A stretch of 64,000 nucleotides of DNA, taken from Anaerolineaceae bacterium (GTDB lineage Bacteria > Chloroflexota > Anaerolineae > Aggregatilineales > Phototrophicaceae). Shown here piece after piece: positions 54,359-62,790 of this stretch. The stretch covers positions 372,001 through 436,000 of the forward strand of contig JACKCH010000012.1 of assembly GCA_020634115.1 (NCBI GenBank), given 5' to 3'. The position numbers and the translations under genes were made by a program. Position 1 is the stretch's first letter; the number at the start of each line of letters is the position of its first letter. The notes beneath the pieces are model-generated. The model did no database searches, was not told the DNA's origin, and saw nothing but the letters and a program-made list of their open reading frames with translations.

Positions 54359-55876
54359 TTACTCGTGAGAGCCGACCAGATTTGCGCCGACCAGGGGAAT
54401 ACTCAGGAAAAAGCAGCTTCCCTTACCATCTTCACTCTCGACCCAGGCATCACCGCCATGCCGCTGCGCGACACTGCGCACAATGAATAACCCCAGGCCG
54501 CTACCCTTAATCCGCTTATGCTCCTGCCGCGCCAACCGCACATGGCGCTCAAACAGCCGTTTCTGATTCTCCAGGCTGATGCCCAAACCGCTATCCTGCA
54601 CCGAGACGATAACATTGTCCTCTTTACGGCTGACGCCAACCTCAATCATGCCACCGTTCGGGGTATATTTGATGGCGTTATCTACCAGATTGGTGATCGC
54701 CCGTTCCAGCATGTTGTAATCCACATTGATGATTGGCACATCGCCCGCCGCGGTACTCTTAATCGTAAGTTCCTGTTTTTCCGCCGGGACGAGATGGTTA
54801 TCCACAATCCGGTTCACCATTTCGGCTAGATCACAATGGGAGCGGCTTAGTTCGTAGAAGCCGGTTTCCGGGTCATAACGCCCGGCATCCTGGATATTAT
54901 CCACCAGCGCCGTCATTTGCGTGATGCCGGAAAGAATCTTCTCCACGAAATGATCTTGCTTCTCGTTGAGTTCGCCCACCATCTCTAACATACTGGCAAA
55001 CCCTTGCATCGCAGTCAAAGGAGAACGAAGATCATGGGAGACAATCCGCATAAACTCACTCTGATTACGGTTCAACCGCTTGAAACGGGTGATATCTCGC
55101 AGAGCCAGAATCCACCCTTCAATTTCACCATCCGGGTTACGCACCGCCGTCACGCGCGGCGCGAAGGTGCTGCCCGCTTCATTCGTCCACTCACTTAAAC
55201 CCTGCTGAGCTTCTTCCACCAGCGCCACCAGTTCAGCTGCTTGGATCACCGCTGAGAGTGGACGCCCCTTCGCCTCGGTCATCACGACGCCAAAAGCGGC
55301 TTCCGCAGCTGGATTCAACAACACAACTCGCTTTTCATCATCAAGAACTAGAAACGGGTCGGGAATACTCATCAACAGCGACATACTTAGCTGGTCAGCA
55401 TTTTCTCGCTGCCCCTCCAGAAGCAAATTTGCAGCGACAATCGTCAGTCCGTCCAGAGTAGCCTTGACCGCAGTCATGACACTTTCGGCCAGTTCCGGCG
55501 GCGCAGGAAAAGAGAGCCATACCACCCCTTGAGTCCCACCGTCCACCTGAAGCGGCGCGACCAACCACCCAGCATACTGCACCCGCAAACCGGGTGGCAA
55601 AGCCTGATTTACATGCACGCCCGGCGGGAGTATCTGGGCAAGATCGCGCAACACGCTGCGCCGCCCAACCCATTCTTCACTTTCCCCAACAACAACATGG
55701 GTATCCGGGTCATCAAAAAGACTCAAACACGCCCCGGCAGCCCCCGTCAACTGCTGTATGAGTTGTAACAGTTGAAAGGCACTCTGCTCCGATTTGGGGT
55801 TAGCCGCCACAATGCGGAGAACTTTATGCAACAAAGCTGTTGAATCCTGGCTATGAATCGCCGCTGGTTGGGACAT
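54359..55876 (-). CDS. GAF-PAS sensor histidine kinase
   Basis: The 505-residue protein has an N-terminal GAF-like domain (about 20-165), a PAS domain (SMLMSIPDPFLVLDDEKRVVLLNPAAE), then HisKA with His281 in IVSHDLRSPLTAM and HATPase with NAIKYTPNGG, DSGLGIS and GSGLGLFIVRSVAQRHGG. It has no membrane helix, so the stimulus is cytosolic. No response regulator gene adjoins. A promoter lies upstream at 55921-55949. Confidence 0.9.
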   Translation of the reverse strand: MSQPAAIHSQDSTALLHKVLRIVAANPKSEQSAFQLLQLIQQLTGAAGACLSLFDDPDTHVVVGESEEWVGRRSVLRDLAQILPPGVHVNQALPPGLRVQYAGWLVAPLQVDGGTQGVVWLSFPAPPELAESVMTAVKATLDGLTIVAANLLLEGQRENADQLSMSLLMSIPDPFLVLDDEKRVVLLNPAAEAAFGVVMTEAKGRPLSAVIQAAELVALVEEAQQGLSEWTNEAGSTFAPRVTAVRNPDGEIEGWILALRDITRFKRLNRNQSEFMRIVSHDLRSPLTAMQGFASMLEMVGELNEKQDHFVEKILSGITQMTALVDNIQDAGRYDPETGFYELSRSHCDLAEMVNRIVDNHLVPAEKQELTIKSTAAGDVPIINVDYNMLERAITNLVDNAIKYTPNGGMIEVGVSRKEDNVIVSVQDSGLGISLENQKRLFERHVRLARQEHKRIKGSGLGLFIVRSVAQRHGGDAWVESEDGKGSCFFLSIPLVGANLVGSHE

Positions 55877-55920
55877 TTACGCCTCACATCGTTAAGTCGT
55901 GAGTTACCACACTTGGATAG

Positions 55921-55949
55921 ATTATATAGAGAGTATACTACATGGGCAA
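55921..55949 (-). promoter_or_regulatory. Promoter of the GAF-PAS histidine kinase gene
   Basis: On the minus strand TTGCCC (55949-55944), 17 bases and TATAAT (55926-55921) point at the start codon 55876. Confidence 0.6.
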
Positions 55950-55983
55950 GCACACGCCCGCTAGATTTCGGATTTTTTCAGAA

Positions 55984-56304
55984 TTATTCGTCCAATTTCC
56001 GGTAAAAACAACTCACATTCCCGGTATGGCAGGCTGGCCCGCTCGGATTCACTTCCACCAGCAGCGTATCGCCGTCGCAATCCACGTAAATCGCCTGCAC
56101 CCTCTGCGTATTGCCGGAGGTCGCACCCTTATGCCACAATTCACCCCGACTGCGGCTCCAGAACACGGTTTCACCAGTCGCCAATGTTTGTTCTAGTGAC
56201 TCGCGGTTCATGTAAGCCACCATCAATACCTGATGCGTCACGGCATCCTGCACGACGGTTGGAACCAATCCCTGTGCATCCCACTTGATTTGCTCAAACA
56301 TCAT
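55984..56304 (-). CDS. hisI: Phosphoribosyl-AMP cyclohydrolase
   Basis: The 106-residue protein has the HisI zinc and magnesium motifs in TVFWSRSRGELWHKG, YVDCDGDTLLVEV and CHTGNVSCFY. It opens the purine ring of PR-AMP, the third histidine step. It has no HisE domain; hisE is at 18682. ATG 56304 overlaps the hisF stop (ATGA). Confidence 0.96.
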   Translation of the reverse strand: MMFEQIKWDAQGLVPTVVQDAVTHQVLMVAYMNRESLEQTLATGETVFWSRSRGELWHKGATSGNTQRVQAIYVDCDGDTLLVEVNPSGPACHTGNVSCFYRKLDE

Positions 56305-57074
56305 AGATTTTCCCACCCGGATAACCGTACCGGCACACCGTTCTCCGCCAGGTACGCCTTTAAGTCACCAATCCGTAGTTCATCGTAATGAAACAGGCTG
56401 GCCGCCAGCACCGCATCAGCACTGCCCTCAGTCAGCGCCTCGTAAAAATGTGCCTGCGCCCCTGCCCCACCGGAAGCAATCACCGGGATGGAGACGGCAT
56501 CCGCTACAGCGTGAGTCAGTTCAATATCATAGCCCGCCTTTGTGCCATCCCGATCCATGCTGGTGAGTAGAATTTCGCCCGCGCCACGTTGTTCAACTTC
56601 TTTTGCCCAAGCAACGGCCTCTTTATCCGTCGGGATACGCCCGCCGTTGATGTGAACAATCCATTTTCCGTCTACGCGGCGCGGGTCAATCGCCACAACG
56701 ATGCACTGGCTGCCAAAGCCCCATGCGCCCTGGTTAATCAAGTCCGGGGTTTTCACCGCCGCACTGTTGATAGACACTTTATCCGCCCCGGCCAGCAGCG
56801 TCGCCCGGATGTCCTCAATCGTGCGAATACCCCCGCCCACACAAAACGGGATAAAGATGCTATCCGCTACCCGCCGTACAATATCCAGCATGGTATTCCG
56901 GTTTTCGTGGGAAGCGGTTATATCGAGTAATACCAGTTCGTCCGCCCCTTCGCGGTCATAAACCGCTGCCTGCTCCACCGGGTCACCCGCATCCCGCAGA
57001 TTAACAAAATTCACCCCTTTGACCACCCGTCCATCCTTCACATCCAGACAGGGAATAATCCGTTTAGTCAGCAT
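56301..57074 (-). CDS. hisF: Imidazole glycerol phosphate synthase cyclase subunit
   Basis: The 257-residue barrel begins MLTKRIIPCLDVKDGRVVKG with the catalytic Asp of CLDV, and has a second Asp in LTSMDRDGTKAGYD and the phosphate loop VIASGGAG. With HisH it makes IGP and AICAR. ATG 57074 is internal to the end of hisA, an 11-base overlap, which suggests tight coupling. Confidence 0.96.
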   Translation of the reverse strand: MLTKRIIPCLDVKDGRVVKGVNFVNLRDAGDPVEQAAVYDREGADELVLLDITASHENRNTMLDIVRRVADSIFIPFCVGGGIRTIEDIRATLLAGADKVSINSAAVKTPDLINQGAWGFGSQCIVVAIDPRRVDGKWIVHINGGRIPTDKEAVAWAKEVEQRGAGEILLTSMDRDGTKAGYDIELTHAVADAVSIPVIASGGAGAQAHFYEALTEGSADAVLAASLFHYDELRIGDLKAYLAENGVPVRLSGWENL

Positions 57075-57795
57075 GTTCGCCCCCTGCAACAGCCAGCGCC
57101 GCCGCCAATGTAAATCGTTTTTCGTATAAGGCCATCCCGACCACCGCCCCGGCAACGACTCCGCTGGCCGCTAACTGGCGGATGTCCTCTAATGAACTCA
57201 CGCCGCCGGATGCGATCACCCGTAAGCCGGTTTCCTGCGCCAGCGCCACCGTTGCCGCCACATTCACCCCTTGCAAGCCGCCATCCCGGCTGACATCAGT
57301 GTAGAGCGCGTGGCACACACCCCGCCGCGCCATGTCCTGCCCAACCATTGCCGGGGGGAGATTGGCAGTCTGCTGCCAACCATGCGTCGTAATTTTGCCA
57401 TCCCGCGCATCCAGTGCCACACACACCCGGTCAGCCCCCCACCGGGTCACGGCTTCGGCCACCACTTCCGGCTGTTGAATCGCCACTGTCCCCAGCACCA
57501 CCCGCGCCGCGCCCTGCCCTAGCGCCCGCTCAATATCCGCCATCTGGCGCAAACCACCGCCAAACTGTACTTGAACACCGAGCTTGGCTATCACTTCCAG
57601 AATGCGCCCGTTATCATTGGTCGCAGCGAATGCCCCATCCAGGTTGACCATGTGAATCCAGGTCGCGCCCTGCTCAATCCAGGCCTGTGCAGTGGCTAAT
57701 GGGTCATCACTGAACACGGTTTGCCGTTCCGGGTCACCCTCTTTCAAACGCACCACCCGGCCAGCACGCAAATCAATCGCCGGATAAATAATCAT
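57064..57795 (-). CDS. hisA: ProFAR isomerase
   Basis: The 243-residue barrel begins MIIYPAIDLRAGRVVRLKEGD, has the catalytic Asp in AIDLR and the second in LYTDVSRDGGLQG, and the phosphate loop VIASGGVSS. It isomerises ProFAR to PRFAR. Its start overlaps the hisH stop by four bases. Confidence 0.96.
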   Translation of the reverse strand: MIIYPAIDLRAGRVVRLKEGDPERQTVFSDDPLATAQAWIEQGATWIHMVNLDGAFAATNDNGRILEVIAKLGVQVQFGGGLRQMADIERALGQGAARVVLGTVAIQQPEVVAEAVTRWGADRVCVALDARDGKITTHGWQQTANLPPAMVGQDMARRGVCHALYTDVSRDGGLQGVNVAATVALAQETGLRVIASGGVSSLEDIRQLAASGVVAGAVVGMALYEKRFTLAAALAVAGGEHAD

Positions 57796-58403
57796 GCCGT
57801 CACCGCCAGGAAATTAGTCAGCACGCGCAACCCGGTCTGCTGGCTTTTCTCAGGGTGGAACTGCACACCGAAGATATGATCGCGCTGGACAACTGCTGTA
57901 AATGGCCCACCGTAATCCACTGTCGCCACCACGTCGGACTGCTCTGCCGGAACACAGTAATAACTGTGAACAAAATAAGCGTATCCGGCTTCAGAATCCT
58001 TAAGCAAGGCGCTCGGACGCTGCAATTGGAGCTGATTCCAGCCCATGTGAGGAATCTTAAGTCCCGGCTGCGGCTGAAAACGGGTCACATACCCCGGCAG
58101 CAGCCCTAACCCATCATGATTCCCCATTTCGTCACTGCGCTCGAATAGGAACTGCATCCCCAGGCAGATTCCCAGATAAGGCTTCCCGGCGAAAACCGCG
58201 TCTTTGATTGGTTCGATCAGGTCTTGCTCTTGCAGTTTTTGCATCCCCGCGCCGAACGCCCCCACCCCCGGCAGGATGATTCGATCCACCTCGCGCAGAT
58301 CACGCGGTTCGCGCACCACCCGGATATCGCCCACGCCCAGGTAATTCAGCGCGTGCAAAACGCTCCTCAAATTGCCCGCACCATAATCAATGACCGCCAG
58401 CAT
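57792..58403 (-). CDS. hisH: Imidazole glycerol phosphate synthase glutaminase subunit
   Basis: The 203-residue class I glutaminase has the nucleophile Cys in YLGICLGMQFL, His and Glu in GVQFHPEKS, and the start MLAVIDYGAGNLRS. It provides ammonia for HisF. ATG 58403 has AAAGGA seven bases upstream; the ATG at 58409 is too close to that site. It is the first structural gene after the attenuator. Confidence 0.96.
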   Translation of the reverse strand: MLAVIDYGAGNLRSVLHALNYLGVGDIRVVREPRDLREVDRIILPGVGAFGAGMQKLQEQDLIEPIKDAVFAGKPYLGICLGMQFLFERSDEMGNHDGLGLLPGYVTRFQPQPGLKIPHMGWNQLQLQRPSALLKDSEAGYAYFVHSYYCVPAEQSDVVATVDYGGPFTAVVQRDHIFGVQFHPEKSQQTGLRVLTNFLAVTA

Positions 58404-58424
58404 ACGCATTCCTTTCGATAAAAC

Positions 58425-58447
58425 AAAAAACCCGCTTTGTGCGGGCT
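58425..58447 (-). terminator. Attenuator terminator of the his operon
   Basis: On the minus strand AGCCCGC (58447-58441)-ACAAA-GCGGGTT is followed by TTTTTGTTTT. It lies between the leader peptide stop (58477) and hisH (58403), the normal place for an attenuator. Confidence 0.88.
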
Positions 58448-58476
58448 ACCTGGCAAACTCAAAACCAGTGTGACGG

Positions 58477-58533
58477 TTACATGCAGTCCAACACCAAAGC
58501 GATATTATGCGCGATGTGATGATGCAACTGCAC
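58477..58533 (-). CDS. hisL: Histidine operon leader peptide (HisL-like, 18 aa)
   Basis: GTG 58533 to TAA 58477 encodes MQLHHHIAHNIALVLDCM (GTG read as Met). Four of 18 codons are His, three in a row, early in the peptide. GGAGG lies seven bases ahead of the start. The frame follows a strong promoter and precedes an intrinsic terminator and hisH. By analogy with known his leaders, ribosome stalling at the His codons when charged tRNA-His is scarce should prevent the terminator from forming. Confidence 0.9.
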   Translation of the reverse strand: MQLHHHIAHNIALVLDCM

Positions 58534-58562
58534 GTTAAAACCTCCAAGACCAGATACGCGCC

Positions 58563-58591
58563 AGTATAGCCGGGGAGAAAACAGTTGTCAA
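58563..58591 (-). promoter_or_regulatory. Promoter of the his operon
   Basis: On the minus strand TTGACA (58591-58586), 17 bases and TATACT (58568-58563) form a near-consensus promoter ahead of the leader peptide. Confidence 0.9.
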
Positions 58592-58614
58592 CAACTCACC
58601 GCCCGTTTTACAAT
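58585..58614 (+). promoter_or_regulatory. Divergent promoter for the SAM hydroxide adenosyltransferase gene
   Basis: TTGTCA (58585-58590), 18 bases and TACAAT (58609-58614) point the other way. Its -35 overlaps the his -35 within GTTGTCAACAAC, so the two promoters may compete. Confidence 0.5.
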
Positions 58615-58652
58615 CAGATTAAGATTTTCCGCACAGCGGAGAAGGAACAAAC

Positions 58653-58733
58653 ATGACTGTTCACGTTATCACCCATACAATCCGCTCACAACCTGTTATC
58701 CAAATACAGGATTTTTCGCGGAGGTTGTCATGA
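58653..58733 (+). CDS. Short upstream ORF coupled to the SAM hydroxide adenosyltransferase gene (26 aa)
   Basis: ATG 58653 to TGA 58733 encodes a 26-residue peptide starting MTVHVITHTIRSQP and ending SRRLS. AAGGA lies eight bases ahead of the start. Its stop overlaps the next start codon (ATGA at 58730-58733), and its last codons contain the GGAGG that serves the next gene. It could be a leader peptide or simply a coupling ORF. It has no recognisable domain. Confidence 0.4.
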   Translation: MTVHVITHTIRSQPVIQIQDFSRRLS

Positions 58734-59572
58734 ATCCCACAATCGCGCTGCTTACTGATTTTGGTCTTGAGGATGTCTACGTCGGCGTTATGAAAGGGGT
58801 CATGCAAGGCATCTGCCCCGAAGCGCACTTTATTGATCTCACGCACAGCATCAATCCGCAGAATGTACGCCAGGCCGCTTTTACACTCCTCAATAACTAC
58901 CGCTATTTTCAACCTGGAACCGTGTTTCTAGTCGTCGTAGACCCTGGCGTCGGGAGTACACGCAAACCCATCGCCGTCCAAACCGAGGACTACTGCTTCA
59001 TCGCCCCCGATAACGGCGTTCTCACCTATCTGCTGGCTGAATATGACGCCTATACCGTTGTCGAACTCAGCAACCCGGCCTATCAGCGTTCTGGCATCAG
59101 CAATACGTTTCACGGGCGTGATATTTTCGCCCCCGTTGCGGCGCATATCGCCGCCGGAGTCCCGCTATCAGAACTTGGCTCGGCTGTGGATTATGTGTTC
59201 AAACAACCCATGCCACATCTGAATATTGAGGGCAGCAAAATCACCGGCGAAATCGCCCATATTGACCGGTTTGGGAACATCATTACTAGCATCGGGAATC
59301 TCGATTGGATTGACTCGGAAACCCTGCTTCTAAGTCCACGTTTCGGTAAACTTCGCGACCCGATGCGACTTCACACACCACAGATTTCTACTACCATTCA
59401 TAAACACACCGTTTCACAAATCCGCCCAGCCTACAGTGAAGTCGGGCGCGGCGATCTACTGATGCTGATCGGCAGCAGTGGCTATCTAGAGATCGCCATC
59501 AACCAGGGCAACGCGGCGGCACGGCTTGGTGTCGCCATTGGTGATCGCATCGAAATACAGACCGGAGCATAA
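58730..59572 (+). CDS. SAM hydroxide adenosyltransferase (DUF62 family)
   Basis: The 280-residue protein begins with TIALLTDFGLEDVYVGVMKG, the DUF62 signature, and has VVVDPGVGS, APDNGVL and SNTFHGRDIFAPVAAHIA, which carry the family's Asp-Arg-His residues. These enzymes attack SAM with hydroxide to give adenosine and methionine; related members use fluoride or chloride. GGAGG is five to six bases upstream. murA begins three bases after the stop. Confidence 0.9.
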   Translation: MNPTIALLTDFGLEDVYVGVMKGVMQGICPEAHFIDLTHSINPQNVRQAAFTLLNNYRYFQPGTVFLVVVDPGVGSTRKPIAVQTEDYCFIAPDNGVLTYLLAEYDAYTVVELSNPAYQRSGISNTFHGRDIFAPVAAHIAAGVPLSELGSAVDYVFKQPMPHLNIEGSKITGEIAHIDRFGNIITSIGNLDWIDSETLLLSPRFGKLRDPMRLHTPQISTTIHKHTVSQIRPAYSEVGRGDLLMLIGSSGYLEIAINQGNAAARLGVAIGDRIEIQTGA

Positions 59573-59575
59573 GCC

Positions 59576-60913
59576 ATGCAGCAATTTATCATTGAAGGCG
59601 GCCATACCCTGACCGGCGAACTCACCGCCAGCGGCAATAAAAACGCGGCGCTCAAAATGCTGCCCGCCTGCCTGCTCACCGAGGAGCCGGTCACTCTAAC
59701 CAATCTGCCGGATATAGGCGACGTGCGGGTCACGATTCAGATTCTGGAAAAACTGGGCGCAACAACCGAATGGGTCGCGCCCAAAACCCTGCGCGTTCAT
59801 GCCCAAAACATCAGCACCGGAGCGATAGACCCGCAATTAGGACACAAAACCCGCGCCAGTGTGGTATTTTCCGGCCCGCTGCTCGCCCGGTTAGGCCGGG
59901 TTGAACTTCCTATTCCCGGCGGCGATTCGATTGGGGAACGCCGCGTAGACACCCTGACCAGTGCGTTAGAGCAACTGGGTGGAAAGCTGGAATTCCGCCA
60001 AAACGCACTGGAAATCACGGCAAAACGGCTTACCGGGGCCAATATTCTGTTGCAGGAAGCCAGCGTCACGGCCACCGAGAACACCATCATGGCCGCTGTA
60101 CTGGCAAAGGGAACAACCGTCATTCGGAATACCGCCAGCGAACCGCATGTGCAGGACTTATGCCACATGCTGATGGCGATGGGCGCGCAGATTGAGGGAG
60201 TCGGCACCAACCAACTCACCATTACCGGCGTGGAACGCCTGGGTGGATGTGAAGCGCGGGTCGGGGCGGACTACATGGAAGTCGGCAGCCTGATTGGGGC
60301 GGCGGTGATGACCGGCGGCGCGCTCACAATCAAAGAGGCGGATCCACAGCATCTGGATATGATCGCACTCATGCTGGGCAAACTGGGCGTCCGCTGGCAG
60401 GTGACAGGGGCTGACATTGTTGTACCCGCCGGGCAGTCGCTCACAGTGAGCCGTGACCTGGGCAACCGTATCCCTACCATTAAAACGCAGCCCTGGCCGG
60501 CCTTCCCGCCTGACCTGATGAGCATCGCACTGGTCATCGCCACGCAAAGCGCCGGAACGGTCATGTTCCACGACTGGATGTATGAAAGTCGTTTCTTTTT
60601 CACTGATAAACTGGTGCGAATGGGTGCGAACATCACCTTATGCGATCCACACCGCGTCCTGGTGCAAGGTCCGACTCCCCTACATGGGCTGCCCTATATC
60701 ACCAGCCCGGACATTCGCGCAGGCATGGCGATGCTGCTAGCGGCGCTGGCGGCCAAAGGACAAACACACATTTTCAACATCCAGCAGATTGATCGGGGAT
60801 ATGAGCGCATTGACGAGAAACTGAACACCCTCGGCGCATCTATCCAGCGCGTAGATGCCGACGCCGTTTCAACCGGAGAAGTTCAACTGGTGAACGAAGC
60901 CTCCCAGCGTTAA
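59576..60913 (+). CDS. murA: UDP-GlcNAc 1-carboxyvinyltransferase with Asp at the active-site Cys position
   Basis: The 445-residue protein has the EPSP-synthase-like fold of MurA, with SGNKNAALKMLPACLL (substrate Lys and Asn) and ADYMEVGSLIGAAVMTGG. The loop that in E. coli reads GGCAIGARPVD reads GGDSIGERRVD here, so Asp117 replaces the catalytic and fosfomycin-binding Cys. Asp at this place is known in active, fosfomycin-resistant MurA of some bacteria such as mycobacteria. It makes the first committed peptidoglycan precursor. It follows the DUF62 gene closely. Confidence 0.9.
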   Translation: MQQFIIEGGHTLTGELTASGNKNAALKMLPACLLTEEPVTLTNLPDIGDVRVTIQILEKLGATTEWVAPKTLRVHAQNISTGAIDPQLGHKTRASVVFSGPLLARLGRVELPIPGGDSIGERRVDTLTSALEQLGGKLEFRQNALEITAKRLTGANILLQEASVTATENTIMAAVLAKGTTVIRNTASEPHVQDLCHMLMAMGAQIEGVGTNQLTITGVERLGGCEARVGADYMEVGSLIGAAVMTGGALTIKEADPQHLDMIALMLGKLGVRWQVTGADIVVPAGQSLTVSRDLGNRIPTIKTQPWPAFPPDLMSIALVIATQSAGTVMFHDWMYESRFFFTDKLVRMGANITLCDPHRVLVQGPTPLHGLPYITSPDIRAGMAMLLAALAAKGQTHIFNIQQIDRGYERIDEKLNTLGASIQRVDADAVSTGEVQLVNEASQR

Positions 60914-62778
60914 GCCCGGCGACCAAGCACCCGCGCATCACCCACCCGCCGGGTGATATTCTGGGCGTCCAAATATTCCAGCAAGCCAATGGCGTATTTT
61001 CGCGTCGTTTGAAACCGGTCACGCACTTCGCTGGCGGTGATCTGCCCATGAGTGGCGATCAGGTCATACACGGCCTGCACCATCTCGTCATAGGCGGAGC
61101 GGGAAAAGATGACCTCCGGCTGCACCTGGACGATATGACCCAGGTCAATCAGGGCGTGCAGCACGTCTTGACTCACCAGTTCCGCCGCTTCAGTGTAGGA
61201 TGGCGGCGTAAACGGTTGGGCAGCGAACACCTGCTCCAACTGTTGAATACGCTGCTCCTGATTCGCGTTGAACTGTACCGTGTGGTCGTGTAGTCGCACC
61301 AGGTCATTGTGCGAGACAATACCGTCAATATGCTCCAGAATCATCGTAAAGGTGGCGTTTTTCAGGTTCAAACGGCTGCGCAATTCCTCGCGGGAGACGC
61401 CCAAACGCAGCGGATAGGCGACATGAAAATCGTTGACTTCACGCCGCAGTTCTTCCTGAATCTGCATCAAAGTATCCGCAGCCATAAAAGCGCCATCCGG
61501 CAGCACAACCAACTGCCCAGCGGCGACACTTTCCTGAATGGCCGCTTCTAAATCCTGGTCGGTATAACCAACTAGTTTTTGCAATACAGCGCGTTTGATC
61601 GGTTCGCGGTTGGTCGCCGCCAGCGCGACCCGCTCCGCCGGAGTCCCGATCATACGGGTTTCTAGCTGCTCGACAATCTCACTGCGAAACCGTTTCCAGC
61701 GGCGTCCAGGGTGCGGATTCACGATGAGCCCACCGCCAATGGTTTCGGGTGGCGATGGGTAACGCAGGATAAAGCGGTCTTTCTGCGCCAGCGCCAGCGG
61801 TTTCTCCAGTCGAATTTGCGCCCATCCCTCTGCCCCTGGCGCTAATTCCTCATCCGCCAGCAGTCGCACATAGCCGACGGTTTCCGCCGCGCCGGAGAAA
61901 AATTTCACCTGGGCATTATGCGTCAACGCCCGTGAAGCATCCGGCAAGTGCTGAAAATGCACATCCACCAGAATAGTTGGCTGCAATTCTCCCGGCAGCG
62001 CCAGAACATCACCCCGATTGACGGCTTTTTTCTCTATCCCGGAAAGGTTGACCGCCACCCGGCTGCCCGGTTCAGCAACCTCAACCGTCTGTTTATAGCT
62101 TTGCAGCCCGCGTACGCGCGCCCGCACCTCCCCCGGTTGGACTTCCACTTCCTGCCCAACGCGCAGCATCCCACCCAGCAGGGTTCCAGTCACCACTGTC
62201 CCAAACCCGGCTATCGTGAAAATACGGTCAACCGGCAAACGTGGATGATTATAGTCTGCACGCGGCGGCATACCCGCCAGCATGTCCGTAACCCGTTCAA
62301 TCAGTTCCGGGATTCCCGCCCCGGTGCGCGCTGAAACCCGAACAATGCCCGCCTCCGCCAGCGCCGTTCCCCGCACCACCTGGCGAACGTCCTGTTCAAT
62401 CAGTTCCAGCCAATCCGGGTCATCCACCATGTCAATCTTGGTCAGAACAATCAACCCGGACTGAATGCCGAGCAAATCCAGAATAGCGAGATGTTCACGG
62501 GTCTGCGGCATCACGCCTTCATCCGCCGCGATGACCAGCAGAACGGCGTCAATCCCCCCAACCCCGGCCAGCATATTCTCAATAAAATCCCGGTGGCCGG
62601 GAACGTCCACAATGCCTATCGTCTCACCTGTCGGCAGTTCCAACCAGGCAAAACCCAGGTCAATCGTCATTTCACGGGCTTTTTCTTCCGCCAGCCGATC
62701 CGGGTCAATACCCGTCAGTCGCCTGACCAACGTTGATTTGCCATGATCTACATGGCCGGCTGTACCAATTACGCGCAT
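60910..62778 (-). CDS. selB: Selenocysteine-specific elongation factor
   Basis: The 622-residue protein has a GTPase domain (GTAGHVDHGKSTLVRRLTG, DVPGHRDFIENMLAG, TKIDMVD), EF-Tu-like beta domains, and C-terminal winged-helix repeats that in SelB bind the SECIS RNA (NDFHVAYPLRLGVSREELRSR and VYDLIATHGQITASEVRDRF). It delivers Sec-tRNA to UGA codons. No selA, selD, selC or evident selenoprotein is in the window. It ends tail to tail with murA, overlapping by four bases. Confidence 0.93.
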   Translation of the reverse strand: MRVIGTAGHVDHGKSTLVRRLTGIDPDRLAEEKAREMTIDLGFAWLELPTGETIGIVDVPGHRDFIENMLAGVGGIDAVLLVIAADEGVMPQTREHLAILDLLGIQSGLIVLTKIDMVDDPDWLELIEQDVRQVVRGTALAEAGIVRVSARTGAGIPELIERVTDMLAGMPPRADYNHPRLPVDRIFTIAGFGTVVTGTLLGGMLRVGQEVEVQPGEVRARVRGLQSYKQTVEVAEPGSRVAVNLSGIEKKAVNRGDVLALPGELQPTILVDVHFQHLPDASRALTHNAQVKFFSGAAETVGYVRLLADEELAPGAEGWAQIRLEKPLALAQKDRFILRYPSPPETIGGGLIVNPHPGRRWKRFRSEIVEQLETRMIGTPAERVALAATNREPIKRAVLQKLVGYTDQDLEAAIQESVAAGQLVVLPDGAFMAADTLMQIQEELRREVNDFHVAYPLRLGVSREELRSRLNLKNATFTMILEHIDGIVSHNDLVRLHDHTVQFNANQEQRIQQLEQVFAAQPFTPPSYTEAAELVSQDVLHALIDLGHIVQVQPEVIFSRSAYDEMVQAVYDLIATHGQITASEVRDRFQTTRKYAIGLLEYLDAQNITRRVGDARVLGRRA

Positions 62779-62790
62779 ACGTCCCCGCTG

